From: UBA7702 sp040776805
GTDB taxonomy: Bacteria; Bacillota; Dehalobacteriia; UBA7702
Direction of reading: 5' to 3'
DNA: 64,000 nucleotides
Assembly: GCA_040776805.1 (NCBI GenBank)
Contig: JAXGZS010000002.1
Coordinates: 62,001-126,000, forward strand
Below the pieces are notes generated by a model. The model saw nothing but the letters and a program-made list of their open reading frames with translations. It did not search any database and was not told the origin of the DNA. Shown here piece by piece: positions 42,350 to 51,008 of the stretch. The translations under genes and the position numbers were made by a program. The first letter of the stretch is position 1. Each line of letters opens with the position of its first letter.

Positions 42350-43119
42350 AACGAAACCTCATCTTTTTCTCTGATCGCCGCGAATATTTTTTCAAAGGTA
42401 GGATAAATGACGCCGGTTTCCGCCGGAGCGTCGATCAAAAACAACGGAATGTTTAGCGCTTTGGCGGCGGCGATTTTCTCTTTGATACCCCCGGTGACGC
42501 CGCTGTCCTTCGCCACCATACAGGCGGCGTTCACTTCCTTGGCCAACGCGATATTCAAGGCAGCGGAGGCCACGCCCTTCATGGCGAAGATGTGGCCGGC
42601 GTCGATGTTTAAAGCTTCCAGTTCCGCTAAAACTTGACTGGAGGAAAGTACCCTAAGGTAGCAGCGTTCCCCAAAACCCCTCACGTATTTTTGAAAGACA
42701 CCCACGGTTTTGCTGCCGGTGGTTAGGAGCACGTTGCCGGAAATCTCGTTCAAGGCCTCCGCTGTCGACCGCGCGTCGGGGAAGCGGCGGCAAGCCACCG
42801 CCGCATCAGTGTAACTTTCCCTTTGAAATCGCAAGTAAGGCACCTTGGCACATTGAGCCGCCCCACGCGCCGCGGCGGAGACTTCCACGGCAAAAGGATG
42901 GCTCATATCCACCAAGAAGTCACAGCGTTCCTCTTTCAATAAAGCGCAAAAACCCTCCTGATTCAAAGAACCTGTGTAAACTTTGATCCCGTCGCGTTTT
43001 GGGATACAGTCGGCGCCGATGGCGCTGACCGTCGTCGCCACCGCGGCGATATCCGGAGGCAGCTGTGATAAAAAGGCGGAGCTGTCGCCGGTACCGGCAA
43101 TCAGCAGTAGCTTCTTCAT
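42346..43119 (-). CDS. cbiJ: Cobalt-precorrin-6A reductase
   Basis: A 257-residue NAD(P)H-dependent reductase (CobK/CbiJ). It has LLLIAGTGDSSAFLSQL at the start, CDFLVDMSHPFAVEVSAAARGAA, VLLTTGSKTVGVFQKYV and AKDSGVTGGIKEKIAAAKALNIPLFLI. It reduces the C18-C19 double bond. It overlaps cbiH by four bases and cbiA by four. Confidence 0.92.
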   Translation of the reverse strand: MKKLLLIAGTGDSSAFLSQLPPDIAAVATTVSAIGADCIPKRDGIKVYTGSLNQEGFCALLKEERCDFLVDMSHPFAVEVSAAARGAAQCAKVPYLRFQRESYTDAAVACRRFPDARSTAEALNEISGNVLLTTGSKTVGVFQKYVRGFGERCYLRVLSSSQVLAELEALNIDAGHIFAMKGVASAALNIALAKEVNAACMVAKDSGVTGGIKEKIAAAKALNIPLFLIDAPAETGVIYPTFEKIFAAIREKDEVSL

Positions 43120-43859
43120 GCTTTTTCAGCCCCTTTTTCCAAATACCCCCTGGGGGTTACCATCAAACCGTTTTCCGCGAAGGTTTTGCTGTTGCCGATG
43201 AATACCGTGGAAAACATATCCACCGCGGTCACGTCCATTTTTTCTAAGGTGGTCACCAAGGCCTGTTCTCCCGGTCTGCCGATGTTTTTCACGATGCCCA
43301 CGGGAGTGTCGGGTTTTTTCGATTCCAAGCAAATCTGCCGGGCTTTTTCCAGACCGTCGGGACGCCCCTTGCTTCTGGGATTATACAAAACGATGCTGAA
43401 ATCGGCGTCGGCGGCGAGGCGCAGCCGTTTTTCGATCAATTCCCAATCGGTGAGACGGTTGCTCAAACTGATCACGGCAAAATCGTGCATCAGCGGCGCC
43501 CCCAAAAGCGCGGCGCCGGAAGCGGCCGCCGTGACGCCGGGGATTGTGACGATGTTCAAATCAAGATCCCGGGAAAGCTCTAAAACCAGACCGGCCATGC
43601 CGTAGATACCGGCGTCGCCGCTGCTGATCATGGCCACGGTTTTCCCGGTGAGCGCTTGGTCGAGGGCCGCTTGGCAGCGCTTTACCTCGCCGGTCATACC
43701 GTTGCCCAAATATTCTTTATCGGGGAAATAAGGTCGCACCAAATCAAGATAAGCGTTGTAACCGGCAATCACGTCCGCCGCCGCCAACACCTCTCTGGCC
43801 TTGACGGTCATCTGATCAATGGCGCCGGGGCCGATGCCCACCACATAAAATTCATTCAT
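43116..43859 (-). CDS. cbiH: Cobalt-precorrin-3B C17-methyltransferase
   Basis: A 247-residue tetrapyrrole methylase. Motifs are FYVVGIGPGAIDQMTVKAREVLAAADVIAGYNAYLDLV, MISSGDAGIYGMAGLVLEL, IPGVTAAASGAALLGAPLMHDFAVISLS and FSIVLYNPRSKGRPDGLEKA. The YN-P-RSKGRP block is diagnostic of CbiH/CobJ. It catalyses C17 methylation with ring contraction. It starts within the end of cbiG. Confidence 0.94.
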   Translation of the reverse strand: MNEFYVVGIGPGAIDQMTVKAREVLAAADVIAGYNAYLDLVRPYFPDKEYLGNGMTGEVKRCQAALDQALTGKTVAMISSGDAGIYGMAGLVLELSRDLDLNIVTIPGVTAAASGAALLGAPLMHDFAVISLSNRLTDWELIEKRLRLAADADFSIVLYNPRSKGRPDGLEKARQICLESKKPDTPVGIVKNIGRPGEQALVTTLEKMDVTAVDMFSTVFIGNSKTFAENGLMVTPRGYLEKGAEKA

Positions 43860-44904
43860 GGTTCTTCTCCGTAGGATTCCAGGTCAAAGTGACCTCACTT
43901 TTCGCTAAACTCAAGGTGATACCGTCATAGACGGTTTTACCGATCAAGGCCTGCCCTTTTGCCCCCCGCTTTGCGGCGGCTTCCGCCACGCTTTTCGCGC
44001 CGGTGACGCTTTCCACAAAGGCGGAGCCGCTTTTTACGGCGACGTCGCTAAGCTCCTGGCCGGTAAAGATATCAAAAGGGAGTTCCCTTTCGGCGGCAAG
44101 GGCCAAAAGGCAAGGTTCCTCTTTCTTTAAATCAATGGAACAAAGGGCTTTTAACGAATGTTCGCTGTAGCCGCTCTGTTTTAGAAAATCCGCAACGGCG
44201 GCGCGTAGCTTCGCCGGGTCCGTCTGCTTTTTACAGCCGCAACCCAAATAGAGACAGCGGGGGCGCAGGTAGAGGGTGTGTTCTCCCCGGGGCGTCCCTT
44301 CCTCTTGCTTCTCACTAATCACCACGAGGTTTTCCGGCCTTCCTCCCTGATAGAGGTTCACCCCCAAGGGCAGTTCGCCGACGATGGGAAATTCGCTGTA
44401 AATTTCAACCTCTTCGCCGTTGACAAGAGCACCGCTGATGTATTTCAAAGCGCCGAGATTTTCGATGGCGCAATCGTTGGCCTTGGCAAAGAGGTCAAAA
44501 GCTACTTTTTTATTGATATCGGTAGCGGTGGTGATCACCGGGACAGCCCCGGTCAAGGCGGCAATTTTTTCCGTCAAGGCGTTGGCGCCGCCGAGATGGC
44601 CGCTTAAAAGACTGATGGCGTATTGCCCCTTTTCATCCATGACCACCACGGCGGGATCACGCTCCTTTGCCTGTAACAGAGGGGCGAATGCCCGTACCGC
44701 GATACCGCAGGCCATGATCATGATAAACGCGTCGTATTGATCGTAGATCTTTTTGATCAGGTCTTTTAGAGAGCCGTCGAAAACCGTTCCGATGGCCGCG
44801 CCTTCTAAAGGATATTTCCAGTAGCAGTCCGCTTCAAGGCGCATCGCCATAGAGTTGGCTAAGGCAGCGCCGTTTTTGGTTAAGGCGCAGAGGGCGATTT
44901 TCAT
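43852..44904 (-). CDS. cbiG: Cobalt-precorrin-5A hydrolase
   Basis: A 350-residue CbiG, the enzyme that opens the delta-lactone and releases the two-carbon fragment; it is specific to the anaerobic route. The N-terminal domain has IMIMACGIAVRAFAPLLQAKERDPAVVVMDEKGQYAISLLSGHLGGAN. The C-terminal domain has LYLGCGCKKQTDPAKLRAAV and GSAFVESVTGAKSVAEAAA. It shares one base with cbiET at 44904 and overlaps cbiH by eight. Confidence 0.94.
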   Translation of the reverse strand: MKIALCALTKNGAALANSMAMRLEADCYWKYPLEGAAIGTVFDGSLKDLIKKIYDQYDAFIMIMACGIAVRAFAPLLQAKERDPAVVVMDEKGQYAISLLSGHLGGANALTEKIAALTGAVPVITTATDINKKVAFDLFAKANDCAIENLGALKYISGALVNGEEVEIYSEFPIVGELPLGVNLYQGGRPENLVVISEKQEEGTPRGEHTLYLRPRCLYLGCGCKKQTDPAKLRAAVADFLKQSGYSEHSLKALCSIDLKKEEPCLLALAAERELPFDIFTGQELSDVAVKSGSAFVESVTGAKSVAEAAAKRGAKGQALIGKTVYDGITLSLAKSEVTLTWNPTEKNHE

Positions 44905-46115
44905 TATGGTACCCCCGTTATGATGGTAATCGGGTTAAGTCCCTGCATCAGATGTTTCGTTCCCGCTTTTTTGCTCCGGGCCACGGCAAGTTGCACGATT
45001 TCCGTTTCATAATCATAGGCGGCCAGGGCGGCCAGAGCTTCGCCGACAGACTCCACGGTAATCGCCGTCACCACAATTCTCTTGCTGCGGCCGGCGACCG
45101 CGGCGACGATTTCTTCCATTTGCCCCCTGGAGCCGCCGATGAAAACAGCGTCGAAGGCAATTTCAGGGGGAATCCCCGCCGGGGCGTTTTCTTCGATTAA
45201 GGTAATATTATCCAAGGCAAAACGGTCAATATTTTCCCTGCACAAGGCTACCGCCGCCGGATCTTTTTCCAAGGCCCAAAGATGCCCCATATAAGCCGTC
45301 ATGGCCATTTCAACGGTGCAGGAACCGGTACCGGCGCCGATTTCCAAAATATTGGCGTCCTCGGTCAAACGCAGTTTGGAGTGGAGCACAGCGCGGACTT
45401 CGCTTTTGGTCATGGGGGCATTACCCCGAAGAAAGGCCTCGTCAGGGAGTCCCATGGTCTGATAAGGCCAAGGCCGCTTGGCGGGAGCGGGGTTTTCCAC
45501 GATGACCAAGCTGAGATCGGAAAACTCCATTTTGGCGATGTCGGCGGCGGTTCCCCGAACAATGCGCTCTTCGGGATAGGAGAGATGTTCTCCCACAAGC
45601 AGCCGGAGATCGGCAAAATCGAGATCTTTGAGAAGATTGGCGATCTGTTGAGGGCCGTACTTGCTCCCGGCAAAGACCGCCGTATAGGGATGCCGGGCGA
45701 CGATGTTCTTCAGGGGCAGCAACTCTTTGCCGTGAAGGCTCACGATTTTCAACTGATTCCAGCTAAGCTTCACTTTGGCCATCAAGTATTGCAGGGAGCT
45801 GATCCCCGGCAGCACCTGAAAATCAATATCCGGCAATTTTTTTTGCAGGTAGGTACAGATGGAGTAAAGCCCTGTGTCGCCGGTGGCGAGGACGGCGATA
45901 TTCTTTTTGCCGTGATGTTCTGCGATGCAGGTTATCACGTCGCAAAGGTTGTCGCGGATACAAAAGGTTTCTTTATCCTCTAAGACAAAATCGCTGAGGA
46001 TGCGTTCGCCGCCGAGGAGCAGATCGGCTTTTTCAATGAGGTCGGCCGCCAGAGGATAGAGATATCCTGGATCTCCGGGACCGACGCCGATGATGGCGGT
46101 TGTTTTCTCACACAT
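44904..46115 (-). CDS. cbiET: Fused cobalt-precorrin-7 C5-methyltransferase / C15-methyltransferase (decarboxylating)
   Basis: A 403-residue fusion. The CbiE part (1-~205) begins TTAIIGVGPGDPGYLYPLAADLIEKADLLLGG. The CbiT part (~215-403) has GNAPMTKSEVRAVLHSKLRLTEDANILEIGAGTGSCTVEMAMT, the class I SAM motif, and FDAVFIGGSRGQMEEIV. Together they methylate C5 and C15 and decarboxylate the acetate at C12. The start at 46115 (MCEKTTAI) is preferred to the upstream frame start 46238, which lies wholly inside cbiD; the two genes overlap by eight bases. Confidence 0.93.
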   Translation of the reverse strand: MCEKTTAIIGVGPGDPGYLYPLAADLIEKADLLLGGERILSDFVLEDKETFCIRDNLCDVITCIAEHHGKKNIAVLATGDTGLYSICTYLQKKLPDIDFQVLPGISSLQYLMAKVKLSWNQLKIVSLHGKELLPLKNIVARHPYTAVFAGSKYGPQQIANLLKDLDFADLRLLVGEHLSYPEERIVRGTAADIAKMEFSDLSLVIVENPAPAKRPWPYQTMGLPDEAFLRGNAPMTKSEVRAVLHSKLRLTEDANILEIGAGTGSCTVEMAMTAYMGHLWALEKDPAAVALCRENIDRFALDNITLIEENAPAGIPPEIAFDAVFIGGSRGQMEEIVAAVAGRSKRIVVTAITVESVGEALAALAAYDYETEIVQLAVARSKKAGTKHLMQGLNPITIITGVP

Positions 46116-47223
46116 AGGCAAATTCTCCGATCCATTTTTTCGCTTTTTCGTCCATATACAACAACTTATTATCGTCGCCGAAGAGAATGGCGCTGATTTC
46201 CACTTCACCGAAAACGTAGTTTTCTGCCCGCTTAACAACGTTTTCCACGATGCGTCGATAGATCGCTGTTAGGCCTTCCTCTTCGATGATTTCCGTCGCC
46301 GCCGTGGTCGTCAAAGAACGGTAGATTTTTTCAACGATTTCTTGGGAAGCGCCCTCCAAGGCAGCGTAAGCCGCCAAAATTTCCAGGCGGCAGTCGGCGA
46401 TGCGGTTATGGGTATAGAAAACGCCGCCGGAAACTTTGATCATTTTGCCGATATGTCCCGTCAAAAGCAGCCGTTCCGCGCCGCGGTTGGCCGCTTCATC
46501 CAGCATAAAGCCGATGTAGTTGCTGATTTTCACAACCCTCTCGTCACTGACACGGTGCTCCCGCAAAAAAGAGAGGCCGTAATTGCCGAAGGCGTAAATC
46601 ACTTCTTTATAGCCCTTTGACAGGAGGACGCTCAGTTCCAAGGCCAAACTTTCTTTGAGGGCCTCTTCCGACATGGGATGCACGATACCGGTGCTGCCCA
46701 AAATGGAAATGCCGTCCTCGATGCCGAGCTTCGGGTTAAAGGTCTTTTTGGCGACCTCTTTGCCGCCGGGAACGGAGATTGTCACCGCGGCGCCGTAGCC
46801 TTTGGGCAGCACGGATTTGACATTGGTTTGGATCATGCCTCTGGGCACCGGGTTGATGGCCGGCTCTCCCACCGGTACCTTCAAGCCGTTTAAGGTTACC
46901 CGGCCGACGCCGTCGCCACCCCTCAGGGTGATCTCTTTACCGCGATGCAATATGACGGCAGCCTCAATGTGCAGTCCCGTGGTGATATCGGGATCGTCGC
47001 CGCCATCCTTCTCAATGGCGGCAATGGCGCCGTCCTCCGTCAGTTCGCTGCGGCAAAGAGGCAGGGTTACGTTTTTTCCGTCGGGTAAAATGATATCGAT
47101 TTCCGTGATATTTTCCCGATAATGCGCCATAAAGGCGGCGGCCTTGGCGGCCCCGGCGGCGCAAGTTCCTGTGGTAAAACCGGTTCTCAGCCGTTTTTTA
47201 CCCACTTTTACAAATTCCGTCAT
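46108..47223 (-). CDS. cbiD: Cobalt-precorrin-5B C1-methyltransferase
   Basis: A 371-residue CbiD, specific to the anaerobic pathway. Motifs are LRTGFTTGTCAAGAAKAAAFM at the start, VGRVTLNGLKVPVGEPAINPVPRGMI, ISILGSTGIVHPMSEEAL and FLREHRVSDERVVKISNYIGFML. It methylates C1. Its start overlaps cbiC by four bases. Confidence 0.95.
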   Translation of the reverse strand: MTEFVKVGKKRLRTGFTTGTCAAGAAKAAAFMAHYRENITEIDIILPDGKNVTLPLCRSELTEDGAIAAIEKDGGDDPDITTGLHIEAAVILHRGKEITLRGGDGVGRVTLNGLKVPVGEPAINPVPRGMIQTNVKSVLPKGYGAAVTISVPGGKEVAKKTFNPKLGIEDGISILGSTGIVHPMSEEALKESLALELSVLLSKGYKEVIYAFGNYGLSFLREHRVSDERVVKISNYIGFMLDEAANRGAERLLLTGHIGKMIKVSGGVFYTHNRIADCRLEILAAYAALEGASQEIVEKIYRSLTTTAATEIIEEEGLTAIYRRIVENVVKRAENYVFGEVEISAILFGDDNKLLYMDEKAKKWIGEFAYV

Positions 47224-47855
47224 GCTTCTTTGATCGCCTCCAATAGTAGACCGTTGACGATGGCGGCGGCGATATTGCTGCCGCCCTTGCGGCCGCGCGC
47301 CACGATATAGGGAATATCAAGGGTCATGATCAACTCCTTGCTCTCCACCACGTTCACAAAGCCCACCGGCACGCCGACGATCAGGTCGGGGCGAAAGCCT
47401 CCTTCCTGAATCTGCCGGTAAAGGGCAATCAGCGCCGTCGGCGCGTTGCCGATGGCAAAAATTTTCACACCCTCTTGGACAATGGCTTTCTCCATGGCCA
47501 CAGTGGCCCGGGTCACACCCCGCTCCGCCGCCGCCGCGGCCACGGTGGGATCGTCGATATAACAGGCTTTTTCACAGGAAAATCGCGTTAAATTCTTTTG
47601 ATTGATCCCGGAAAAGGCCATCCGCGTATCCGTATAGACGGTGCAGCCTTTTTTCAGCGCGGCCACTCCCGCCCCGACTGCGTCGTTGCCAAAGCACAGG
47701 TTGTCGGCATAATCGAAGTCGGCGCTGGTATGAATGGTTCTCTTGATGATTCCCTCCTGTTCCGGGGGAAAGACACGGTCGCCCAAAAGCGAGGTAATGA
47801 TCGCAAAACTCTGCTTTTCAATGGAGCCGGGTTCGCAAAGGGTAATGTTAGTCAT
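47220..47855 (-). CDS. cbiC: Cobalt-precorrin-8 methylmutase
   Basis: A 211-residue CbiC/CobH that moves the methyl from C11 to C12. It has IEKQSFAIITSLLGDRVFPPEQEGIIKRTIHTSADFDYADNL with the active-site His, VYTDTRMAFSGIN, and the late IVGVPVGFVNVVESKELI. The C-terminus GRKGGSNIAAAIVNGLL is typical. It overlaps cbiB and cbiD by four bases each. Confidence 0.95.
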   Translation of the reverse strand: MTNITLCEPGSIEKQSFAIITSLLGDRVFPPEQEGIIKRTIHTSADFDYADNLCFGNDAVGAGVAALKKGCTVYTDTRMAFSGINQKNLTRFSCEKACYIDDPTVAAAAAERGVTRATVAMEKAIVQEGVKIFAIGNAPTALIALYRQIQEGGFRPDLIVGVPVGFVNVVESKELIMTLDIPYIVARGRKGGSNIAAAIVNGLLLEAIKEA

Positions 47856-48814
47856 AGGATTCCTCCACCATTAAATTGTCGCCAAAGGTAAAAAACAGTA
47901 AATATCAGGATAAATAGGACGGTGCTGCCATCTAAAACCCACAAGCTCTTAGCGTAATCGTCAACATCCGGCTCTTTTAAAGCGTCGCCAATGGTGGGTT
48001 TTTCCACCGTTTCGCCGTGATAAACATGGGGACCTCCCAGTTCCAGACCGAGAAGACCGGCGACGACACTTTCCGATTGAGCGCTGTTGGGGCTCAAGTG
48101 GGCAAAGCGATCCCGCCGAAAGATCTTCCAGCCGTTGCGGAAGTTTAGCCCCGGCAAAACCCCGGCGGCCAACATGGCCAAAGCGCCGAGACGGGCGGGG
48201 ATAAAGTTCACCGCGTCGTCGAGCTTCGCCGCGAATGCGCCGAAACGGCGGTAGCGGTCGTCCCTATAACCCACCATGGAGTCGAGGGTATTCACAGCCT
48301 TATAGAGCCAGACAAAGATCACAGGGAAGCCGAGAAAGTAGCCGATCAGCATATAGAAAAGTGGTGCCAGCACGCCGTCGACGGTATTTTCCGCCACAGT
48401 TTCGATATTGGCCTTGAGGATCTCCTCTCTGGTCAGTTCTTTTGTATCCCGACCCACCACATAAGAGACGAATGTTCGGGCCGCCGGTAGATCATTCTTT
48501 TTCAGGGCTTCCGCCACATAACCGGTCTCCTTCTTCAGGGAGCGCCAGGCTAAGGCCGTATACATAAAATAGACGGAAACGGCGATATACAAAGGCTGCC
48601 AAAGGGAAGCCAGGAAGAGCAGCGCGGATAAGAAAAGAGCTACACTGAGGAGTACCGCCGCGGTGAACAACGCTCCCCGCAAAAACTGGTGTTTTTCACC
48701 GAAAAATAATTTTTCATAAAAGGTGATCCATTTGCCGAGCAAAACCACCGGATGAGGGAAGCCCTTGGGATCACCGAACAGAAAATCCGTAAGAAGACTA
48801 AGGTATACGCTCAT
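47852..48814 (-). CDS. cbiB: Adenosylcobinamide-phosphate synthase
   Basis: A 320-residue integral membrane protein with five or more hydrophobic segments. FLFGDPKGFPHPVVLLGKWITFYEKLFF near the start, the central ILKANIETVAENTVDGVLAPLFYMLIG, YKAVNTLDSMVGYRDDRYRRFGAFAAKLDD and NSAQSESVVAGLLGLELGG are all CbiB signatures. It joins the aminopropanol phosphate arm, made through CobD (54568-55596), to adenosylcobyric acid at the membrane. It overlaps cbiP by four bases. Confidence 0.94.
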   Translation of the reverse strand: MSVYLSLLTDFLFGDPKGFPHPVVLLGKWITFYEKLFFGEKHQFLRGALFTAAVLLSVALFLSALLFLASLWQPLYIAVSVYFMYTALAWRSLKKETGYVAEALKKNDLPAARTFVSYVVGRDTKELTREEILKANIETVAENTVDGVLAPLFYMLIGYFLGFPVIFVWLYKAVNTLDSMVGYRDDRYRRFGAFAAKLDDAVNFIPARLGALAMLAAGVLPGLNFRNGWKIFRRDRFAHLSPNSAQSESVVAGLLGLELGGPHVYHGETVEKPTIGDALKEPDVDDYAKSLWVLDGSTVLFILIFTVFYLWRQFNGGGIL

Positions 48815-50301
48815 TTTTCCCCGCTCCCGCTTTCTACCAAAGTCATAATATAGTCGAGATCAAGATATTCCGAGGCCTCTTTCGCCAGTTTTTCATATTG
48901 GGTTTCCTTATAGGCGGCGGTGTCAAGGACGGAACGTAAGGGAAAGCCCTTTTCCTTGCGGAGCAGATTGAGCCAGGCTGTACGGAAGTGATCGTTATGG
49001 AAGATATTGTGGAGATAGCTGCCGGCCACGCGCATATCGGCGGTGGCGGCGCCGTCCTTTTTGCCGTCAATGGACCAAAGATGGGACACGCCGTTACCCA
49101 CGATCTCCGTTTTGCCCAAATGGATTTCGTAGCCGTCCACCGCGAGATTGGCGACGAAGGGATGAATCCCCGTGGCGTGAGCTAAGACCACGCGTTTGTC
49201 CCTTTGGAAATGGGTGGTAAGGGGCAGCAAACCCAGGCCTTCTTTGCGGTAACCGGGCTTAAAGTCAATCCCCTCATCGTCGATCAATGTTTCGCCGAGG
49301 ATCTGGTAACCGCCGCAAATGCCGAAAACATGGCCTTGATACTCTTTGAGCTTTGAGGCGAGACCGGTCTTTTCAATGTATTCGAGATCGCCGATGGTGC
49401 TTTTGGTGCCGGGAATGATCACGGCGTCGAAGGGGTCAAGGGAGCTGCACTCATCGATAAAACGAATATCCACATCGTCTTCGTAGATAAAAATCTCCAT
49501 ATCGGTGTGGTTGGAAAGATAAGGGAGCCGTACAATGCCGATGGAGAGGGTCTGCTCCGAAGCGGAACGGTGCTGAAAATTGATGCTCAGGGAATCTTCT
49601 CCCTCGATATTGATCTCCCGAAAATAGGGGAGCACGCCGACGACTTTGACGCCGGTATACTCTTCGATCCAGCGGACACCGTCCTCAAAAAGGGAAAGAT
49701 CTCCCCGAAACTGGTTGAAGATCAAGCCCTTGACTCTTTTTCTGTCTTCGCCGAGGAGCTCCAAGGTGCCGACGACGGAGGCAAAGGAACCGCCTCTGTT
49801 GACATCCACAACCAAAAGCACCGGCACGTCGGCTTCGTTGGCAATACGCATATTGACGATTTCCCGATCATTGAGATTGACCTCGGCGGGAGATCCGGCG
49901 CCTTCGATGACCACAGCGTCAAAGTTTTCCTCGATGATCGCCAGGCCTTTTCTGGCCGCTGCCAAGCCTTGGTTCATGGTAAAATTCCGGTGGTATTCCT
50001 GGCCCGGCATGGGTTTATACACTTTGCCGAAAAGGACGATTTCCGAACCGGAATCCTGCTGCGGTTTCAGCAGGATCGGGTTCATATAGGTTTCCGGACG
50101 GATACCGGCGGCTTCCGCCTGAACCCCCTGGGCGCGGCCGATCTCGCCGCCGTCCCAGGTAACATAAGAATTATTGGACATATTCTGGCTTTTATAAGGG
50201 CATACGTGATAGCCCTTGTTTTTCAATATACGGCAAAGGGCAGTGGCGATATAGCTTTTACCGGCGTCGCTGCTGCAACCTTGAATCATGATTCCTTTCA
50301 T
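48811..50301 (-). CDS. cbiP: Cobyric acid synthase
   Basis: A 496-residue amidase that converts adenosylcobyrinate a,c-diamide to adenosylcobyric acid using glutamine and ATP. The P-loop-like start is MIQGCSSDAGKSYIATALCRIL, followed by YKSQNMSNNSYVT. The C-terminal amidotransferase has the catalytic Cys in HVFGICGGYQILGE. It is the first gene of the leftward operon. GAGAAAGGA lies nine bases before the ATG, and the 270-base leader holds a cobalamin riboswitch and a terminator. Confidence 0.95.
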   Translation of the reverse strand: MKGIMIQGCSSDAGKSYIATALCRILKNKGYHVCPYKSQNMSNNSYVTWDGGEIGRAQGVQAEAAGIRPETYMNPILLKPQQDSGSEIVLFGKVYKPMPGQEYHRNFTMNQGLAAARKGLAIIEENFDAVVIEGAGSPAEVNLNDREIVNMRIANEADVPVLLVVDVNRGGSFASVVGTLELLGEDRKRVKGLIFNQFRGDLSLFEDGVRWIEEYTGVKVVGVLPYFREINIEGEDSLSINFQHRSASEQTLSIGIVRLPYLSNHTDMEIFIYEDDVDIRFIDECSSLDPFDAVIIPGTKSTIGDLEYIEKTGLASKLKEYQGHVFGICGGYQILGETLIDDEGIDFKPGYRKEGLGLLPLTTHFQRDKRVVLAHATGIHPFVANLAVDGYEIHLGKTEIVGNGVSHLWSIDGKKDGAATADMRVAGSYLHNIFHNDHFRTAWLNLLRKEKGFPLRSVLDTAAYKETQYEKLAKEASEYLDLDYIMTLVESGSGEK

Positions 50302-50319
50302 CGCGAATCCTTTCTCCGA

Positions 50320-50356
50320 AAAATAAAAACACCGATTTCCCCTGCGGAAAATCGGT
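50320..50356 (-). terminator. Riboswitch-linked terminator before cbiP
   Basis: Leftward ACCGATTTTCC-GCAGG-GGAAATCGGT (one bulged base) followed by GTTTTTATTTTT. It lies between the cobalamin riboswitch and cbiP, as expected for ligand-induced transcription termination. Confidence 0.82.
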
Positions 50357-50415
50357 TTCAGATCACATCATACGGATCCAATCATACCTAACTCTACCCA
50401 GGAGAACCCCAAAAA

Positions 50416-50562
50416 ACGGCAGGTCTACCGACTTAACATCTTCCTAATCAGACACCTTCCCGCTATTCGCAGTGGCACACGTCTTTTCGTCCGTATCACG
50501 GTTGCTGGGACAGTACAGGAATCACCTGTTTCCCTATTATGCGTAAATCGCACCGTTTCGCT
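50416..50562 (-). ncRNA. Cobalamin riboswitch controlling the cbi-hem operon
   Basis: Read leftward the leader contains the conserved pieces in order: ACGGTGCG, AATAGGGAAACAGGTG, TCCTGTACTGTCCCAGCAAC, GTGCCACTG, GCGGGAAGG, and finally AAGTCGGTAGACCTGCCG, the B12-box. The CCAGCAACCGTGA variant and a peripheral arm are present. It follows its own promoter and precedes a terminator and cbiP. Cobalamin binding is expected to turn the operon off. Confidence 0.9.
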
Positions 50563-50577
50563 TATTAAATTTGTTTC

Positions 50578-50606
50578 ATTGTAACGCAGAACAGCGACGA
50601 AATCAA
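50578..50606 (-). promoter_or_regulatory. Promoter of the cbi-hem operon
   Basis: Leftward -35 TTGATT, 17 bases, -10 TACAAT; the predicted start near 50571 lies just before the riboswitch. Confidence 0.65.
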
Positions 50607-50747
50607 GACAAAATTGCTATATTTCTTGGACAATTTTTGGATATTTCCGTAAAATCGCTCCATGGAGCCATTTCAGAGGAATCCTTGGGAGCACCCTGTA
50701 ATATTTTTGGATTTCTTGTAATTTACCGTGTCGTTTTAGAATTATTA

Positions 50748-50776
50748 TTGACATCTTTTTTTTCTTATGTTACCAT
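50748..50776 (+). promoter_or_regulatory. Promoter of the cbiMNQO operon
   Basis: -35 TTGACA, 17 bases, -10 TACCAT; the predicted start near 50783 lies just before the second riboswitch. Confidence 0.7.
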
Positions 50777-50790
50777 GACAAAAATGATCG

Positions 50791-50900
50791 AATACGTTTG
50801 GTGCCGTTTTTAACGGAGAATAGGGAAGTCAGGTGAGAATCCTGCGCGGTCGCGCCACTGTAAGGGAAATATCCCAAGCCAGGAGACCTGCCAAACGTAG
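50791..50900 (+). ncRNA. Cobalamin riboswitch controlling cbiMNQO-cbiK-cobD-araC
   Basis: Conserved pieces in order: GGTGCC, AATAGGGAAGTCAGGTG, AATCCTGCGCGG, CGCCACTGTAA, and the B12-box AGCCAGGAGACCTGCC. The outer stem ACGTTTGG/CCAAACGT closes it exactly (50793-50800 with 50891-50898). It differs clearly from the leftward riboswitch, so the two are not recent duplicates. Confidence 0.95.
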
Positions 50901-50953
50901 TAAACACTCATGCTACGAACGATGGCGAGGTGTCGGAAGAATTGATTTTCCCT

Positions 50954-50995
50954 AACAACCTGCCGGAGTTCGCCGGTCGGTTGTTATTTTTATTT
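50954..50995 (+). terminator. Riboswitch-linked terminator before cbiM
   Basis: AACAACC-TG-CCGG, loop AGTTCG, CCGG-TC-GGTTGTT, then ATTTTTATTT. The RBS TAGGAGGG of cbiM begins immediately after the T-run, so termination and translation control are both possible. Confidence 0.88.
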
Positions 50996-51008
50996 AGGAG
51001 GGAAACAA

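Noticed and set aside
46116..46238. The longer N-terminus of the cbiET frame
   Set aside because: The extra 41 codons lie inside cbiD in another frame and have no similarity to CbiE; MCEKTTAI at 46115 is the natural start.
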